Shown: positions 17,490 to 24,975, counted from the stretch's first letter. The stretch: DNA of 64,000 bases from Bacteroidaceae bacterium HV4-6-C5C (GCA_007896885.1 VOIU01000009.1:62001-126000); one strand, 5' to 3'. The notes: generated from the sequence alone by a model not told the origin. Translations and numbers: made by a program.

Positions 17490-17538
17490 TTGTCGGAAAA
17501 TTGTCGGACAAGCTTTAAAGTTGTCGGATAGTTGTCGG
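17490..17538. repeat. Four TTGTCGG repeats, candidate integrase arm-type sites
   Basis: TTGTCGG occurs at 17490, 17501, 17521 and 17532, all on the plus strand. Spacing is 11, 20 and 11 bases, i.e. two pairs with one-helical-turn spacing, 31 bases apart. The array ends 18 bases before the integrase start codon. Tyrosine integrases of this N-terminal arm-domain type bind short direct repeats near the attachment site, so these are likely arm sites or autoregulatory sites. Confidence 0.6.
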
Positions 17539-17556
17539 CAAAAAAAGTAAAAAAAC

Positions 17557-18483
17557 ATGCCAATTTTAAAACTAGTAATTATACCGACCAAGGTATTAAC
17601 AAACGGTAAACATAAGATCAGAATATCGGTTGCCCATAACTCTAAAACAAGATACATTCCCACCAATTGTATTATAGATAATCTATCACAATTCAAAGAT
17701 GGGCAAGTTGTCAACAAAGAGGATGCGTCATACATGAACATGAAGCTTCGTGATTTGCTTAATCACTATCAAAAAATCATTGATACCATTTTTGATGCGG
17801 ATATATATTCATGTTCCGAGTTGCGCACTATCCTTTTGCAGAAGAAAGACTATTCGAGCACTACATACATACAAGCGGCCGATGAGTATATAAAAGAGCT
17901 ATCGGAAGAGAAGCGGGATAAATCTAAAAAGTTATACAGGCTTGCGTCAAACTCCTTTGTGAAGTACGAAGGTGATATCATGCTTATAGCTATTACTCCC
18001 AAAAATATACGGCACTTTGAAATGCAACTAGAAGACAAAGGATTATCATCAACTACAATCAAGATATATCTGACTCTTGTAAAAGTCATCATCAACTATG
18101 CGAAGAAACGGAAGATGGTCACCTACGAAACAGATCCTTTTGATTTTTGTCGTATGCCTGCAGCAAATATCCGGAAGCTGGACTTGACTATAGAAGAAAT
18201 AAAAGCTATTCGGGATGTAGAACTCAATCATTATAACCTAAGAGTGGTCCGGGACATATTTATGTTATCTTATTATCTTGCCGGAATAAATCTCGTTGAT
18301 TTAAACAGTTCTGGAATATACCAGGAAGAAAACAAAAACAGGGTGAAAGGAAGACATCATTGCCCGAAAAAGTTTCGTGCAGCACGGTTTTGAACTAGGC
18401 ATATCGCTTGAGATACTATAGCACTGCATAGGACAATCAATGAAAAGTAATCGCACTATCTTTAACTATTTCCGAGTTAAAAT
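17557..18483 (+). pseudogene. Broken tyrosine-type site-specific recombinase (integrase)
   Basis: The intact frame (17557-18393, 278 residues) has an N-terminal arm-binding domain (about 1-90), a core-binding SAM-like domain (about 100-205, FEMQLEDKGLSSTTIKIYLT) and the start of the catalytic domain (DIFMLSYYLAGINLVDLNSS). It then runs off-frame to a stop. The missing part includes the central HxxR region. In the next frame downstream a remnant of the catalytic end is readable (GFELGISLEIL, a TAG stop, then HCIGQSMKSNRTIFNYFRVK, with the nucleophile-like Tyr). Bacteroides integrases are about 400 residues, so an internal deletion plus frameshift has removed about 100 residues. The gene is presumably inactive, and the island is no longer self-mobile. 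Confidence 0.75.
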
Positions 18484-18586
18484 ATCCACACTTTGCAGGT
18501 TCTGCAGTTTGGCGTACTTCATCTTCTTTTCTAGCTTTTTCTATTGTTTTACGTTGGCTAGCTATCATGAAATCAAACTTTGCCAT
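18437..18586 (-). CDS. Hypothetical micro-protein (49 aa)
   Basis: A 49-residue ORF beginning MAKFDFMIASQRKTIEKARK, basic and acidic residues mixed, with no membrane segment. Its start overlaps the end of the preceding micro-ORF in a different frame (ATGG inside GAAGATGGC), a typical coupled arrangement. Its 3' end overlaps the integrase remnant on the other strand, so the C-terminus may have been altered when that remnant arrived. The function is unknown. The coding call rests on coupling to the upstream ORF and the good promoter. Confidence 0.4.
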   Translation of the reverse strand: MAKFDFMIASQRKTIEKARKEDEVRQTAEPAKCGYFNSEIVKDSAITFH

Positions 18587-18686
18587 CTTCCATTATTTTC
18601 AAAGCTTCAGCCCAAGTGTATCTCACTGAATTATTATAGAGATTGTGTACTCTCTTTATAATATCTGATAAATTGTACTTTTTCAT
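18573..18686 (-). CDS. Hypothetical micro-protein (37 aa) of a mobile-element type family
   Basis: A 37-residue ORF, MKKYNLSDIIKRVHNLYNNS then VRYTWAEALKIMEDGKV. The opening MKKYNLS.I...H and the W.EALK motif are familiar from small proteins on Bacteroides mobile elements, but I cannot assign a function. It is preceded by a consensus promoter on the same strand and overlaps the next micro-ORF by translational coupling. Confidence 0.5.
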   Translation of the reverse strand: MKKYNLSDIIKRVHNLYNNSVRYTWAEALKIMEDGKV

Positions 18687-18771
18687 TATTCTTACTCTTT
18701 TTGGATATGTCAAAAATTTGTTATTCTCGCTCAAACTCACTTACTTTGTTGTTGTTTATTGTTTGATGTTG

Positions 18772-18802
18772 CAAATATATAGTAATCAATTATACACGCA
18801 AA
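18772..18802 (-). promoter_or_regulatory. Consensus promoter for the micro-ORF pair
   Basis: On the minus strand the -7 box is TATATTTG (18779-18772) and the -33 box TTTG (18802-18799), with exactly 19 bases between: a full consensus match. It drives leftward transcription into the micro-ORFs at 18686. Confidence 0.65.
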
Positions 18803-18848
18803 TATAGTTATTAACTATATATAAATATTATTTAATTTTTGCGAAGAT

Positions 18849-19361
18849 ATGATTGCAAGAAATAGGATATGGGAAGAACTTAAGCAGTCCAAGGCTAATA
18901 TTATTGGCTTGCAGAAGTATACAGATATTAGACGAGCATGGGCTAGATGGTATAATGGAATGATTGCATTAGTTGCGTCAATTGGAGCAATTGGATATAG
19001 CCTTGACGAAATAATACCCTTCATAAGCTCTATAATAGTCGGAGCCCTATCTATTGCAAAATCAATTGCTCCAAATTTCATACAGAGTGCCCAAGAATTA
19101 TCAGAATTAGATGTACTATCTGATTTTTATGTTCGATACATGAACTCATTAGAAAAAATATGGTATGATTTCGATCATGATATTACAAATGAAAAAGAAG
19201 CTATGATTCGTTTTTTTGAGTTAAAAGAAACAGAATGTGATAAAGAATCGGCTTATAATCGAGGAGTTAGGCACATATCCCAAAGTATGCAGAGTAAAAT
19301 AGATATAGAAGCAACAGAGTATATTAATAGAGTTTATTTTGAAAAAGAAAAGGAGGAATAA
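18849..19361 (+). CDS. Two-transmembrane protein of unknown function (SLATT-like layout)
   Basis: A 170-residue protein. An N-terminal helix rich in K, R and W (residues 1-35, ARNRIWEELKQ, YTDIRRAWARWYN) is followed by two membrane segments (about 36-50 and 55-77). A cytosolic helical tail (about 80-170) with many charged residues completes it. This layout resembles SLATT-type 2TM effector proteins associated with nucleotide-sensing conflict systems, but I see no diagnostic motif and there is no nucleotidyltransferase or SLOG gene beside it. It is followed at once by two short proline-rich ORFs on the same strand, the first one base after its stop, which argues for a functional unit. The assignment is uncertain. 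Confidence 0.6.
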   Translation: MIARNRIWEELKQSKANIIGLQKYTDIRRAWARWYNGMIALVASIGAIGYSLDEIIPFISSIIVGALSIAKSIAPNFIQSAQELSELDVLSDFYVRYMNSLEKIWYDFDHDITNEKEAMIRFFELKETECDKESAYNRGVRHISQSMQSKIDIEATEYINRVYFEKEKEE

Positions 19362-19362
19362 A

Positions 19363-19530
19363 ATGTCTAAAAAAGCAAATACAAAAAGTAACCCCAGTAG
19401 TAATTCTAGGACAAACTATGGTGGAGGATTCGGTAAGGTGCATATAGTTCACGATACCCCACCCGCTCAAAACTCAATACCAACAACTAACAAAACACCA
19501 CCACCCAAAAGCAAGATAAGTGGGAAATAA
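19363..19530 (+). CDS. Proline-rich micro-protein A (55 aa), partner of the 2TM protein
   Basis: A 55-residue ORF starting one base after the stop of the 2TM gene, so translation is probably coupled. It begins with a basic, Asn/Ser-rich stretch (MSKKANTKSNPSSNSRTNYG), then a short GGGFGKVHIVHD segment. The C-terminal half is TPPAQNSIPTTNKTPPPKSK plus ISGK. The C-terminal motif TPP...SIPxxxKTPPPxSK recurs in the next ORF, showing the two are paralogous in this part. No signal peptide and no membrane segment. The function is unknown; it could be an intrinsically disordered ligand, tag or regulator. Confidence 0.6.
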   Translation: MSKKANTKSNPSSNSRTNYGGGFGKVHIVHDTPPAQNSIPTTNKTPPPKSKISGK

Positions 19531-19585
19531 TTTTAGACTCAGTACTAATATCAAAAAATTAACTGATTTATAAAAACTTAACATT

Positions 19586-19732
19586 ATGAACAATGACTCA
19601 AAATATATAGAAAAAGGGATTCCTACAACAGTGTCTACACCCCCACCACCAAGAAGAGAAGAGCGCTCAATACCGAATGTAGTTAAGACACCGCCCCCTC
19701 CAAGCAAAGGAAATGAAAAAGAAAAAAAATAG
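19586..19732 (+). CDS. Proline-rich micro-protein B (48 aa)
   Basis: A 48-residue ORF, MNNDSKYIEKGIPTTVSTPP, then PPRREERSIPNVVKTPPPP and SKGNEKEKK. It shares with micro-protein A the order TPP, SIPxxxKTPPPxSK and a lysine-rich end, while the N-termini differ. Retention of the same protein motif with different DNA spacing supports real coding rather than chance. It lies 55 bases behind micro-protein A on the same strand. The function is unknown. Confidence 0.55.
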   Translation: MNNDSKYIEKGIPTTVSTPPPPRREERSIPNVVKTPPPPSKGNEKEKK

Positions 19733-19743
19733 TAACTGGAGTA

Positions 19744-19914
19744 TTATTGAATTATTGGCTTATCTACCCTCTCGACAGGAACTCCTTTCTCTGACAAGAA
19801 TCTTTTTAAGTAGAAAGCTATCCCTTCATTAGACATAGGTTTCTTATTATTGAGATGTTTTATTTGGTATACCAAGCCTTTAAGCTCAAATTCAGTTATC
19901 ACAGGCCTATACAT
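19744..19914 (-). CDS. Hypothetical small protein (56 aa)
   Basis: A 56-residue ORF (start at 19914, MYRPVITEFELKGLVYQIKH). It continues LNNKKPMSNEGIAFYLKRFL and ends SEKGVPVERVDKPIIQ. An alternative ATG at 19962 would overlap the divergent micro-ORF at 19954 and add a hydrophobic leader. The composition looks like a small soluble helical protein. It converges on micro-protein B and diverges from the next micro-ORF. No family recognised. Confidence 0.45.
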   Translation of the reverse strand: MYRPVITEFELKGLVYQIKHLNNKKPMSNEGIAFYLKRFLSEKGVPVERVDKPIIQ

Positions 19915-19953
19915 AATATTTAATTTTTTAGAGCTAATAAATAAAAACAAAAC

Positions 19954-20073
19954 ATGAAACATATAATATTTAATGAAGATACTGAAGATGAAGACCTAAC
20001 TCAAGTCAGAAATCTTATTAAAGAAGCTATAGAAAATGACTCTATAAAAGCGACAGATACTTCAGCCAAGTAA
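19954..20073 (+). CDS. Hypothetical acidic micro-protein (39 aa) before the ORF6N gene
   Basis: A 39-residue acidic ORF, MKHIIFNEDTEDEDLTQVRN then LIKEAIENDSIKATDTSAK. The stop is six bases before the ORF6N start, so the two are likely on one transcript. The length and charge would fit a small antitoxin or regulator, but nothing specific supports that. Confidence 0.4.
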   Translation: MKHIIFNEDTEDEDLTQVRNLIKEAIENDSIKATDTSAK

Positions 20074-20079
20074 TTATAT

Positions 20080-20649
20080 ATGGAACAATTACAACTCATT
20101 CAGAGTAAGATATACGAGATACGAGGTCAGAAGGTGATGTTAGATCGTGACTTAGCAGAACTTTATCAAGTTGAAGTACGTGTATTGAATCAGTCGGTAA
20201 AACGAAATATGAAAAGATTCCCGGAGGATTTTATGTTTCAATTAACTTCTGATGAATGGAATATCTTGAAATCACAATTTGTGATATCAAGTTGGGGCGG
20301 AATACGCAAACTTCCTTATGCTTTCACCGAGCAGGGATTGGCTATGCTTTCAGGAATATTGAACTCTGACATAGCCATACAAGTAAATATCAATATTATG
20401 CGTGCTTTCGTTGCCGTGCGTCGATTGATAACTAATCCTCCTGTTGACAAAGTGGGAAAACTACAGGATGAGCTGAACGAACTAAAAGCATACATAGAGG
20501 AAGCATTTGCTGATTACAACGACATTAATGATGACACCCGTATGCAGCTTGAACTAATTAATCAAACATTGGCCGAACTGCAATCACAGAAGGAACTATC
20601 GGAAAAACCGCGTAACCCAATAGGATTTATAAAACAAGATAAGAAATAA
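20080..20649 (+). CDS. ORF6N domain-containing DNA-binding protein
   Basis: A 189-residue protein with an N-terminal ORF6N domain (about residues 5-110). Features are [39 protein letters not shown] and the family hallmark [18 protein letters not shown] with VRAF-like [16 protein letters not shown]6N (KilA-N related) proteins come from phages and mobile elements and are thought to bind DNA, sometimes as antirepressors. The C-terminal third is a helical tail ([20 protein letters not shown]) ending in a basic patch. It is common in Bacteroides accessory regions and fits the island context. The target is unknown. Confidence 0.88.
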   Translation: MEQLQLIQSKIYEIRGQKVMLDRDLAELYQVEVRVLNQSVKRNMKRFPEDFMFQLTSDEWNILKSQFVISSWGGIRKLPYAFTEQGLAMLSGILNSDIAIQVNINIMRAFVAVRRLITNPPVDKVGKLQDELNELKAYIEEAFADYNDINDDTRMQLELINQTLAELQSQKELSEKPRNPIGFIKQDKK

Positions 20650-20874
20650 TAATATAACTAATCAATTAGAATGTATTGTATGAAAAAGTCAGTAACAGTT
20701 CTTTCTCCAAAAGCTAGTCCATCCATCCTTGAAGAGTAAAGAGTATGACTTTATCAGGATTGGTTAGAACCCATTCTAAATAAAAATAAACTAAATCAGA
20801 AAAACAATACATAGACATCAAGAACCATCTACTAAGTGCCAATGAAACACATAATATTTTAGTAAGCAATATTT

Positions 20875-20912
20875 AAATGCGGGGAGCTTTCCGATGTCAG
20901 CTACCCGCATTT
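20875..20912 (-). terminator. Hairpin downstream of the GH43 genes
   Basis: AAATGCGGG (20875-20883) pairs with CCCGCATTT (20904-20912); an inner AGCT/AGCT pairing extends it. It probably closes the utilization operon in tandem with the hairpin at 20921-20954. Confidence 0.55.
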
Positions 20913-20920
20913 ACTTTACA

Positions 20921-20954
20921 GACTATCGTTGAATGTCGTGCATCAACGATAGTC
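20921..20954 (-). terminator. Perfect 12-bp hairpin after the GH43 operon
   Basis: GACTATCGTTGA (20921-20932) pairs perfectly with TCAACGATAGTC (20943-20954) with a 10-base loop, 22 bases beyond the stop of the last GH43 gene. It lacks a clean T run, so it may work with the neighbouring hairpin. Confidence 0.55.
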
Positions 20955-20975
20955 CAGTTTCATTCCAAATCGTCA

Positions 20976-22004
20976 TTAATAAACTTGGTATGGAATTATA
21001 ATATTTTTAGCATCCACAGAAATCTTATAGATGCCGTCAGCACCTTTCTCACGAATCAATGGAACAATACGTGCTTGTCGGGCATCAGGATTATCACCGT
21101 CACCCCATACATGGTAAATATAATAATATTTACCATCTTTTCCTTCAAACACATCTCCATGGCCTGAACCCTTCTCACCCACGATGTCACGGCGGATAAT
21201 AGGATTACCGGAGTACTTTGTCCAAGGCCCCATGGGTGAACTAGCTGTAGCATAACCCACAGCATAATCCGGATCTTTATAATGATTAGCCGAATAAAAG
21301 AGATAGTAAACGTCATCCCACTTCACCACTGTCGGTCCTTCCATAATCCAACTGGTGTTATAGTTATACATCCTTTCCCACGGTTCGGTAAGATCCAAAC
21401 ATTTTTTCAGTGTATTCGAGTCAATGGTTCCGGTTGCCATATTGAATTCTGCCACCCAGATAAAGTTGCCCCCACCAAAACGTACGTGGTAAAGATAGTA
21501 TTTCCCATCCTTGTCTTTGAATAGAAATGGATCGATATTTCCTGCGGAAGAATCAATCGACGTCACTTTATCTTGTGTGAAAATGCCCGTCATAGCACTT
21601 GCATGAGCTATCGCTACATGCTCATTAGCTGTATAGAGAAAATAATATGTATTGCCTTCTTTATACCATTGTGGTGCCCAAAATCTTGTACTGCCATAAG
21701 TACTCCCCCATTCCGGCCCGAGAATAAAACTGTAAGTGTCTTTCACACCCGTAGTCCACTTCTTCAAGTCATCAGACATCAGTACAGTAAATCCCCGTGA
21801 CGATTGATTGCTTGTTTGTGAAGTTCCCGACATGTAATAAGTCCCATTATCCAAGAAAATTGTTGGATCAGCATAAGAGATTTTTTGTTTTTTCTCAGTA
21901 GTGCTACCTCCTCCATCATCCGGCACAATACTTTTAGCATCGGAACTCCCACAAGAGCTAAAAAAGTATACAACTGCCGCCATATATAAATACTTATATT
22001 TCAT
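20976..22004 (-). CDS. GH43 family lipoprotein (arabinosidase/xylosidase type)
   Basis: A 342-residue five-bladed beta-propeller glycosidase with a lipoprotein signal (lipobox FSSC, Cys18) and a Ser/Gly/Asp-rich linker. GH43 catalytic positions are visible: base Asp in SYADPTIF (D46), pKa-modulating Asp in NIDPFLF, and acid Glu in IMEGPTVVK. The GSGHGDVFEG segment is the usual propeller-closing His region. The enzymes of this family release or cut alpha-L-arabinose or beta-xylose linkages. It is the last gene of the susC-susD-GH43-GH43 operon, 11 bases after the other GH43. Exact specificity is not determinable by eye. Confidence 0.87.
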   Translation of the reverse strand: MKYKYLYMAAVVYFFSSCGSSDAKSIVPDDGGGSTTEKKQKISYADPTIFLDNGTYYMSGTSQTSNQSSRGFTVLMSDDLKKWTTGVKDTYSFILGPEWGSTYGSTRFWAPQWYKEGNTYYFLYTANEHVAIAHASAMTGIFTQDKVTSIDSSAGNIDPFLFKDKDGKYYLYHVRFGGGNFIWVAEFNMATGTIDSNTLKKCLDLTEPWERMYNYNTSWIMEGPTVVKWDDVYYLFYSANHYKDPDYAVGYATASSPMGPWTKYSGNPIIRRDIVGEKGSGHGDVFEGKDGKYYYIYHVWGDGDNPDARQARIVPLIREKGADGIYKISVDAKNIIIPYQVY

Positions 22005-22015
22005 ACCAATTGTTT

Positions 22016-23050
22016 TTATTCATTTATTTCCGGACAAACTGCCTTGATTGAGGGTTGTCCTTTGTCCACATAAGGCCATCCGTCGCTGCCCCAAAGTACC
22101 TGATCGAGGAGTACTACCCGCCCCTCTTCAGGTCGATCAGCACGAAAGGCATGATAAAGCGTCCACGTATCTCCTTTGTCATCTTCTAACAAAATGGAAT
22201 TATGGCCCGGCCCCACAAATGCGCTGCTTTTGGAGATAACAACGGTGTAAGCATTGTCCATCATCTTACCCCCATTTTTAGAGAGATAAGGTCCTGCCAA
22301 ATTCTTCGAACGCCCAACCACCATCCTATAAGTACTTTTTGCCCCTTCGCAACAAGAACCAACGGAAGCAAAAAGGTAATAATATCCATTCCGTTTCCAC
22401 AGATTAACCCCCTCAAAAGCAGTACCCGCTATTTGCTGCTTAGTTTCAAGCTTCGGTGTAATAGTCAGATCATTCGTCAAGTTTAGTTCCATAAGATAAA
22501 GCCCGTAAAAGCTCCCCCATAGCATATAATACTTACCGTCTTCTTCATATAGAAATTCGTCTATTGAATTCTCTACATTGACATCTTCGCTACTAAATAT
22601 AACACCTTTGGCTTTGAAAGGGCCTTCCGGGTTATCAGCCGTAGCATATCCAATGGTACTTACCCAAGGTTTTCCCCATTTAGCAAGTGAATAAAGCAAC
22701 AAATATTTCCCGTTGATGTATCTTATCTCTGGTGCCCAAAGCGAAGCCCCATCCACATCCGTTGGTCGAGTTTTATTTGTAAATACAGTTCCTCGTTGCT
22801 CCCAGTTTACCAAATCTTTTGAACGATAGATCGGTAAATTACGAATGTCTTCTGTTCCATATAGATAAAAATATCCATTACTGGCACGCAAAGCTGTAGG
22901 ATCAGGCACAGAAACCGGAATAACGGGATTATAATACTTGTCCGGTACCGTTCCATTTTTTGTTTCGTTATATTCATTTTTGCTCGCAGAACAGGAACAT
23001 AGGAGAAAGCAAAATATAGGAAACACGTATTTGATGAATGAATCTTTCAT
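22016..23050 (-). CDS. GH43 family lipoprotein, endo-arabinanase-like
   Basis: A 344-residue GH43 propeller enzyme with lipobox LCSC (Cys20). Catalytic residues appear in VPDPTALR (D50), ENSIDEFLYEEDGKYYMLWG and AFEGVNLWKRNGYYYLF. The blade sequence WAPEIRYINGKYLLLYS and the GPGHNSILLEDDKGDTWTLY segment (propeller-closing His) resemble arabinan endo-1,5-alpha-L-arabinanases. As a lipoprotein encoded with SusC/SusD it is probably on the cell surface, cutting polymer into importable oligosaccharides. It differs clearly from the second GH43, so the two likely divide endo and exo work. Confidence 0.87.
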   Translation of the reverse strand: MKDSFIKYVFPIFCFLLCSCSASKNEYNETKNGTVPDKYYNPVIPVSVPDPTALRASNGYFYLYGTEDIRNLPIYRSKDLVNWEQRGTVFTNKTRPTDVDGASLWAPEIRYINGKYLLLYSLAKWGKPWVSTIGYATADNPEGPFKAKGVIFSSEDVNVENSIDEFLYEEDGKYYMLWGSFYGLYLMELNLTNDLTITPKLETKQQIAGTAFEGVNLWKRNGYYYLFASVGSCCEGAKSTYRMVVGRSKNLAGPYLSKNGGKMMDNAYTVVISKSSAFVGPGHNSILLEDDKGDTWTLYHAFRADRPEEGRVVLLDQVLWGSDGWPYVDKGQPSIKAVCPEINE

Positions 23051-23097
23051 GGTTTATTTATTAAAACTCAAGAGAGAAAAAATAAAACTGTTTTGCA

Positions 23098-23137
23098 AAA
23101 GAAAGAGAAGGCAAACAATCTGCCTTCTTCTTTCTTT
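23098..23137 (-). terminator. Intercistronic hairpin between susD and the GH43 genes
   Basis: AAAGAAAGAGAAGGCA (23098-23113) pairs with TGCCTTCTTCTTTCTTT (23121-23137) with one bulge and a 7-base loop. On the minus strand a T-rich stretch follows. It could attenuate transcription so that susC/susD are expressed above the enzymes, or stabilise the upstream mRNA. Confidence 0.6.
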
Positions 23138-23154
23138 TTGATCTATCGAACGGA

Positions 23155-24975
23155 TTAATTGTAACCCGGATTCTGAGTGAGATGATCTATTTGCACTGCA
23201 TTAGCCGGGATAGGCAAAATCCAATAGTTATCTCCTCCCCATTTATAAGAGTAAGTCACTTTACCCCACCATTGGCTCATGCCATTAACCGCTCCATTGT
23301 CATCTGTCGTGGCAAATTTCAGGTCTTTCCATGTTTTCCAACGAAGTTCATCGAAGAACACTACGTCCTCAGCCAAAAGTTCCCAATGGGACTCCTTCAT
23401 AATACGTTGCTTCAAGTCATCCTTACCTGCTACTTGAGTATAGGTATTTGAATTCAGAGGTTGTGCACCGGCGCGATTACGCACTTCATTTACCTTATTA
23501 ACAGCCTCATCTGTCTGTCCCGCTTCATTTAAAGCTTCCGCCCATAGCAGCAAGATTTGTCCATAACGAATAAGCGGGAGGTCAACGGGTGAATAATTCA
23601 CGATAAGTTCCATCCCTTCACCCACAAATTTACGATTAGTATAGTAAGCCATAGCAGTGATATCAGTGGCATAATCATAGGTAGGAGCATTCAACGTACG
23701 ATAAGGGAAACGGTATGTGTAGTTTGTGGCTACTCCGCTGATACCACCCGAATAAATACTGTAAGGTGTTACGACAGATGCACCAAGACGTGGATCCCGA
23801 TTGGAATAAGCCTTTAATATCCTGGCTTCATTACCGCTCTTCAGGTATTTGCTCATATCGGCACCATTCTTCTCTGCATTCGCATATTCCGAGTCAGTAA
23901 GTCCATCACGATAGAAGTACACGGCACGCGCTTTAGGAGTCATACTGCTATAACCGGGAATATAATCGTCCCAATTAAAAGGACTTCCGTCAGCATTCTC
24001 GTAGGAATCTACGAAACGGGGATTGACAATGTAGTTTGTCCATCCAAGACCTACACCCGAACCATCATTCGGCAGACAACGGCTCCCATAGAAGTGATTC
24101 TTTTGGTGGGAACTGCTACCATTGTCTTTATCGGTACATTGGATAGAGAAGATCATCTCGTCACAGTGTTCATTCGCCAATTTGAATAATTGTTTATACG
24201 AATTTGTACCGCTACCCGTATAGAGTTTGTAGCCACAATCTTTTACCGATTGGAAGTCATTAATCGCTTTCTGCCACTGTTTTTGCCACATGTAGACAAT
24301 ACCACGCAAGGCGTAAGCGGCACCTTTGGTTATATGCCCGTAGTTATCGTCACTACTGCTGTATTTATCCGGCAGATTCTTGTCTTCAATACAAAGCGTG
24401 AGGTCGGTCACCAAGTTAGCCCACATCTCATCTTGTGTACATTGTTTGGCATTTTTCGTATCATCGGTGCTGGTGAGTGCCTTTGTGTAATAAGGGATAT
24501 TACCATAGAGTGCATTCAGACGGTAATACCACCATGAGCGCAAAAAGCGGGCTTCCGATACTAAACGTGACCTTTCACTCTCGTCCATATTGGGCACATT
24601 AGGCATATTTTCTATCACATCATTAGCGCGAAAGATGCCGGCATAGTATACCTGCCACCAGCGCGTGCTTGCACGATCGTTAGTAGAGGTATTATTACCC
24701 AATAAGGAACCGAATCCTCCGACCCAGTTGGCATCAAGGTCCATCATATATGACCAGGTATCCCACCAACCTAACCAAGCGTTATTATATCCATAATACA
24801 ACATATTGTAAACGCCGTTTACGCTCTGTTCAGCCATTGTGGCATTTCCCCATACGGCACCTGAAGCTGCTTGATCAGAAGGTGTTAGATCCATATTCAC
24901 ACACCCCATAAAACACAAGCCTAAGCCGGTCGTCAGTGCCAATCGTTTATATAGTTTTTTGATTGAATTTTTCAT
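23155..24975 (-). CDS. SusD/RagB-family surface glycan-binding lipoprotein
   Basis: A 606-residue SusD homologue with lipobox FMGC (Cys25). It has the family N-terminus (MDLTPSDQAASGAVWGNATM), TPR helices (ARFLRSWWYYRLNALYGNIP) and the C-terminal RagB motif region (LPLIRYGQILLLWAEALNEA, ending ILPIPANAVQIDHLTQNPGYN). SusD proteins bind glycan at the surface and act as a lid on the SusC transporter. It is encoded 17 bases after susC, as is normal. Many surface-exposed Trp and Tyr residues fit carbohydrate stacking. The ligand is inferred from the GH43 neighbours to be an arabinose- or xylose-containing glycan. Confidence 0.93.
   Translation of the reverse strand: MKNSIKKLYKRLALTTGLGLCFMGCVNMDLTPSDQAASGAVWGNATMAEQSVNGVYNMLYYGYNNAWLGWWDTWSYMMDLDANWVGGFGSLLGNNTSTNDRASTRWWQVYYAGIFRANDVIENMPNVPNMDESERSRLVSEARFLRSWWYYRLNALYGNIPYYTKALTSTDDTKNAKQCTQDEMWANLVTDLTLCIEDKNLPDKYSSSDDNYGHITKGAAYALRGIVYMWQKQWQKAINDFQSVKDCGYKLYTGSGTNSYKQLFKLANEHCDEMIFSIQCTDKDNGSSSHQKNHFYGSRCLPNDGSGVGLGWTNYIVNPRFVDSYENADGSPFNWDDYIPGYSSMTPKARAVYFYRDGLTDSEYANAEKNGADMSKYLKSGNEARILKAYSNRDPRLGASVVTPYSIYSGGISGVATNYTYRFPYRTLNAPTYDYATDITAMAYYTNRKFVGEGMELIVNYSPVDLPLIRYGQILLLWAEALNEAGQTDEAVNKVNEVRNRAGAQPLNSNTYTQVAGKDDLKQRIMKESHWELLAEDVVFFDELRWKTWKDLKFATTDDNGAVNGMSQWWGKVTYSYKWGGDNYWILPIPANAVQIDHLTQNPGYN

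Larger units (their letters stand above)
17226..17556. other. Intergenic region with small-RNA unit and integrase arm-site repeats
   Basis: This 331-base stretch has no protein gene. It contains a consensus promoter (17278-17308), a probable small RNA ending at a strong terminator (to 17424), and four TTGTCGG repeats (17490-17538) immediately before the integrase remnant. It is the left border of the accessory island. No tRNA gene that could have served as attachment target was recognised. Confidence 0.6.
20650..20975. other. Intergenic right end of the island
   Basis: This stretch has no convincing gene. A 19-codon ORF at 20680-20739 (MKKSVTVLSPKASPSILEE) starts like a real gene but stops at once, perhaps a remnant. 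Two hairpins near 20875-20954 follow. No direct repeat matching the left border (17.3-17.5 kb) was found by eye. Confidence 0.4.

Noticed and set aside
17226..20975. A prophage in the island
   Set aside because: Only an integrase remnant and an ORF6N protein are phage-compatible; no capsid, terminase, portal or lysis genes are present.
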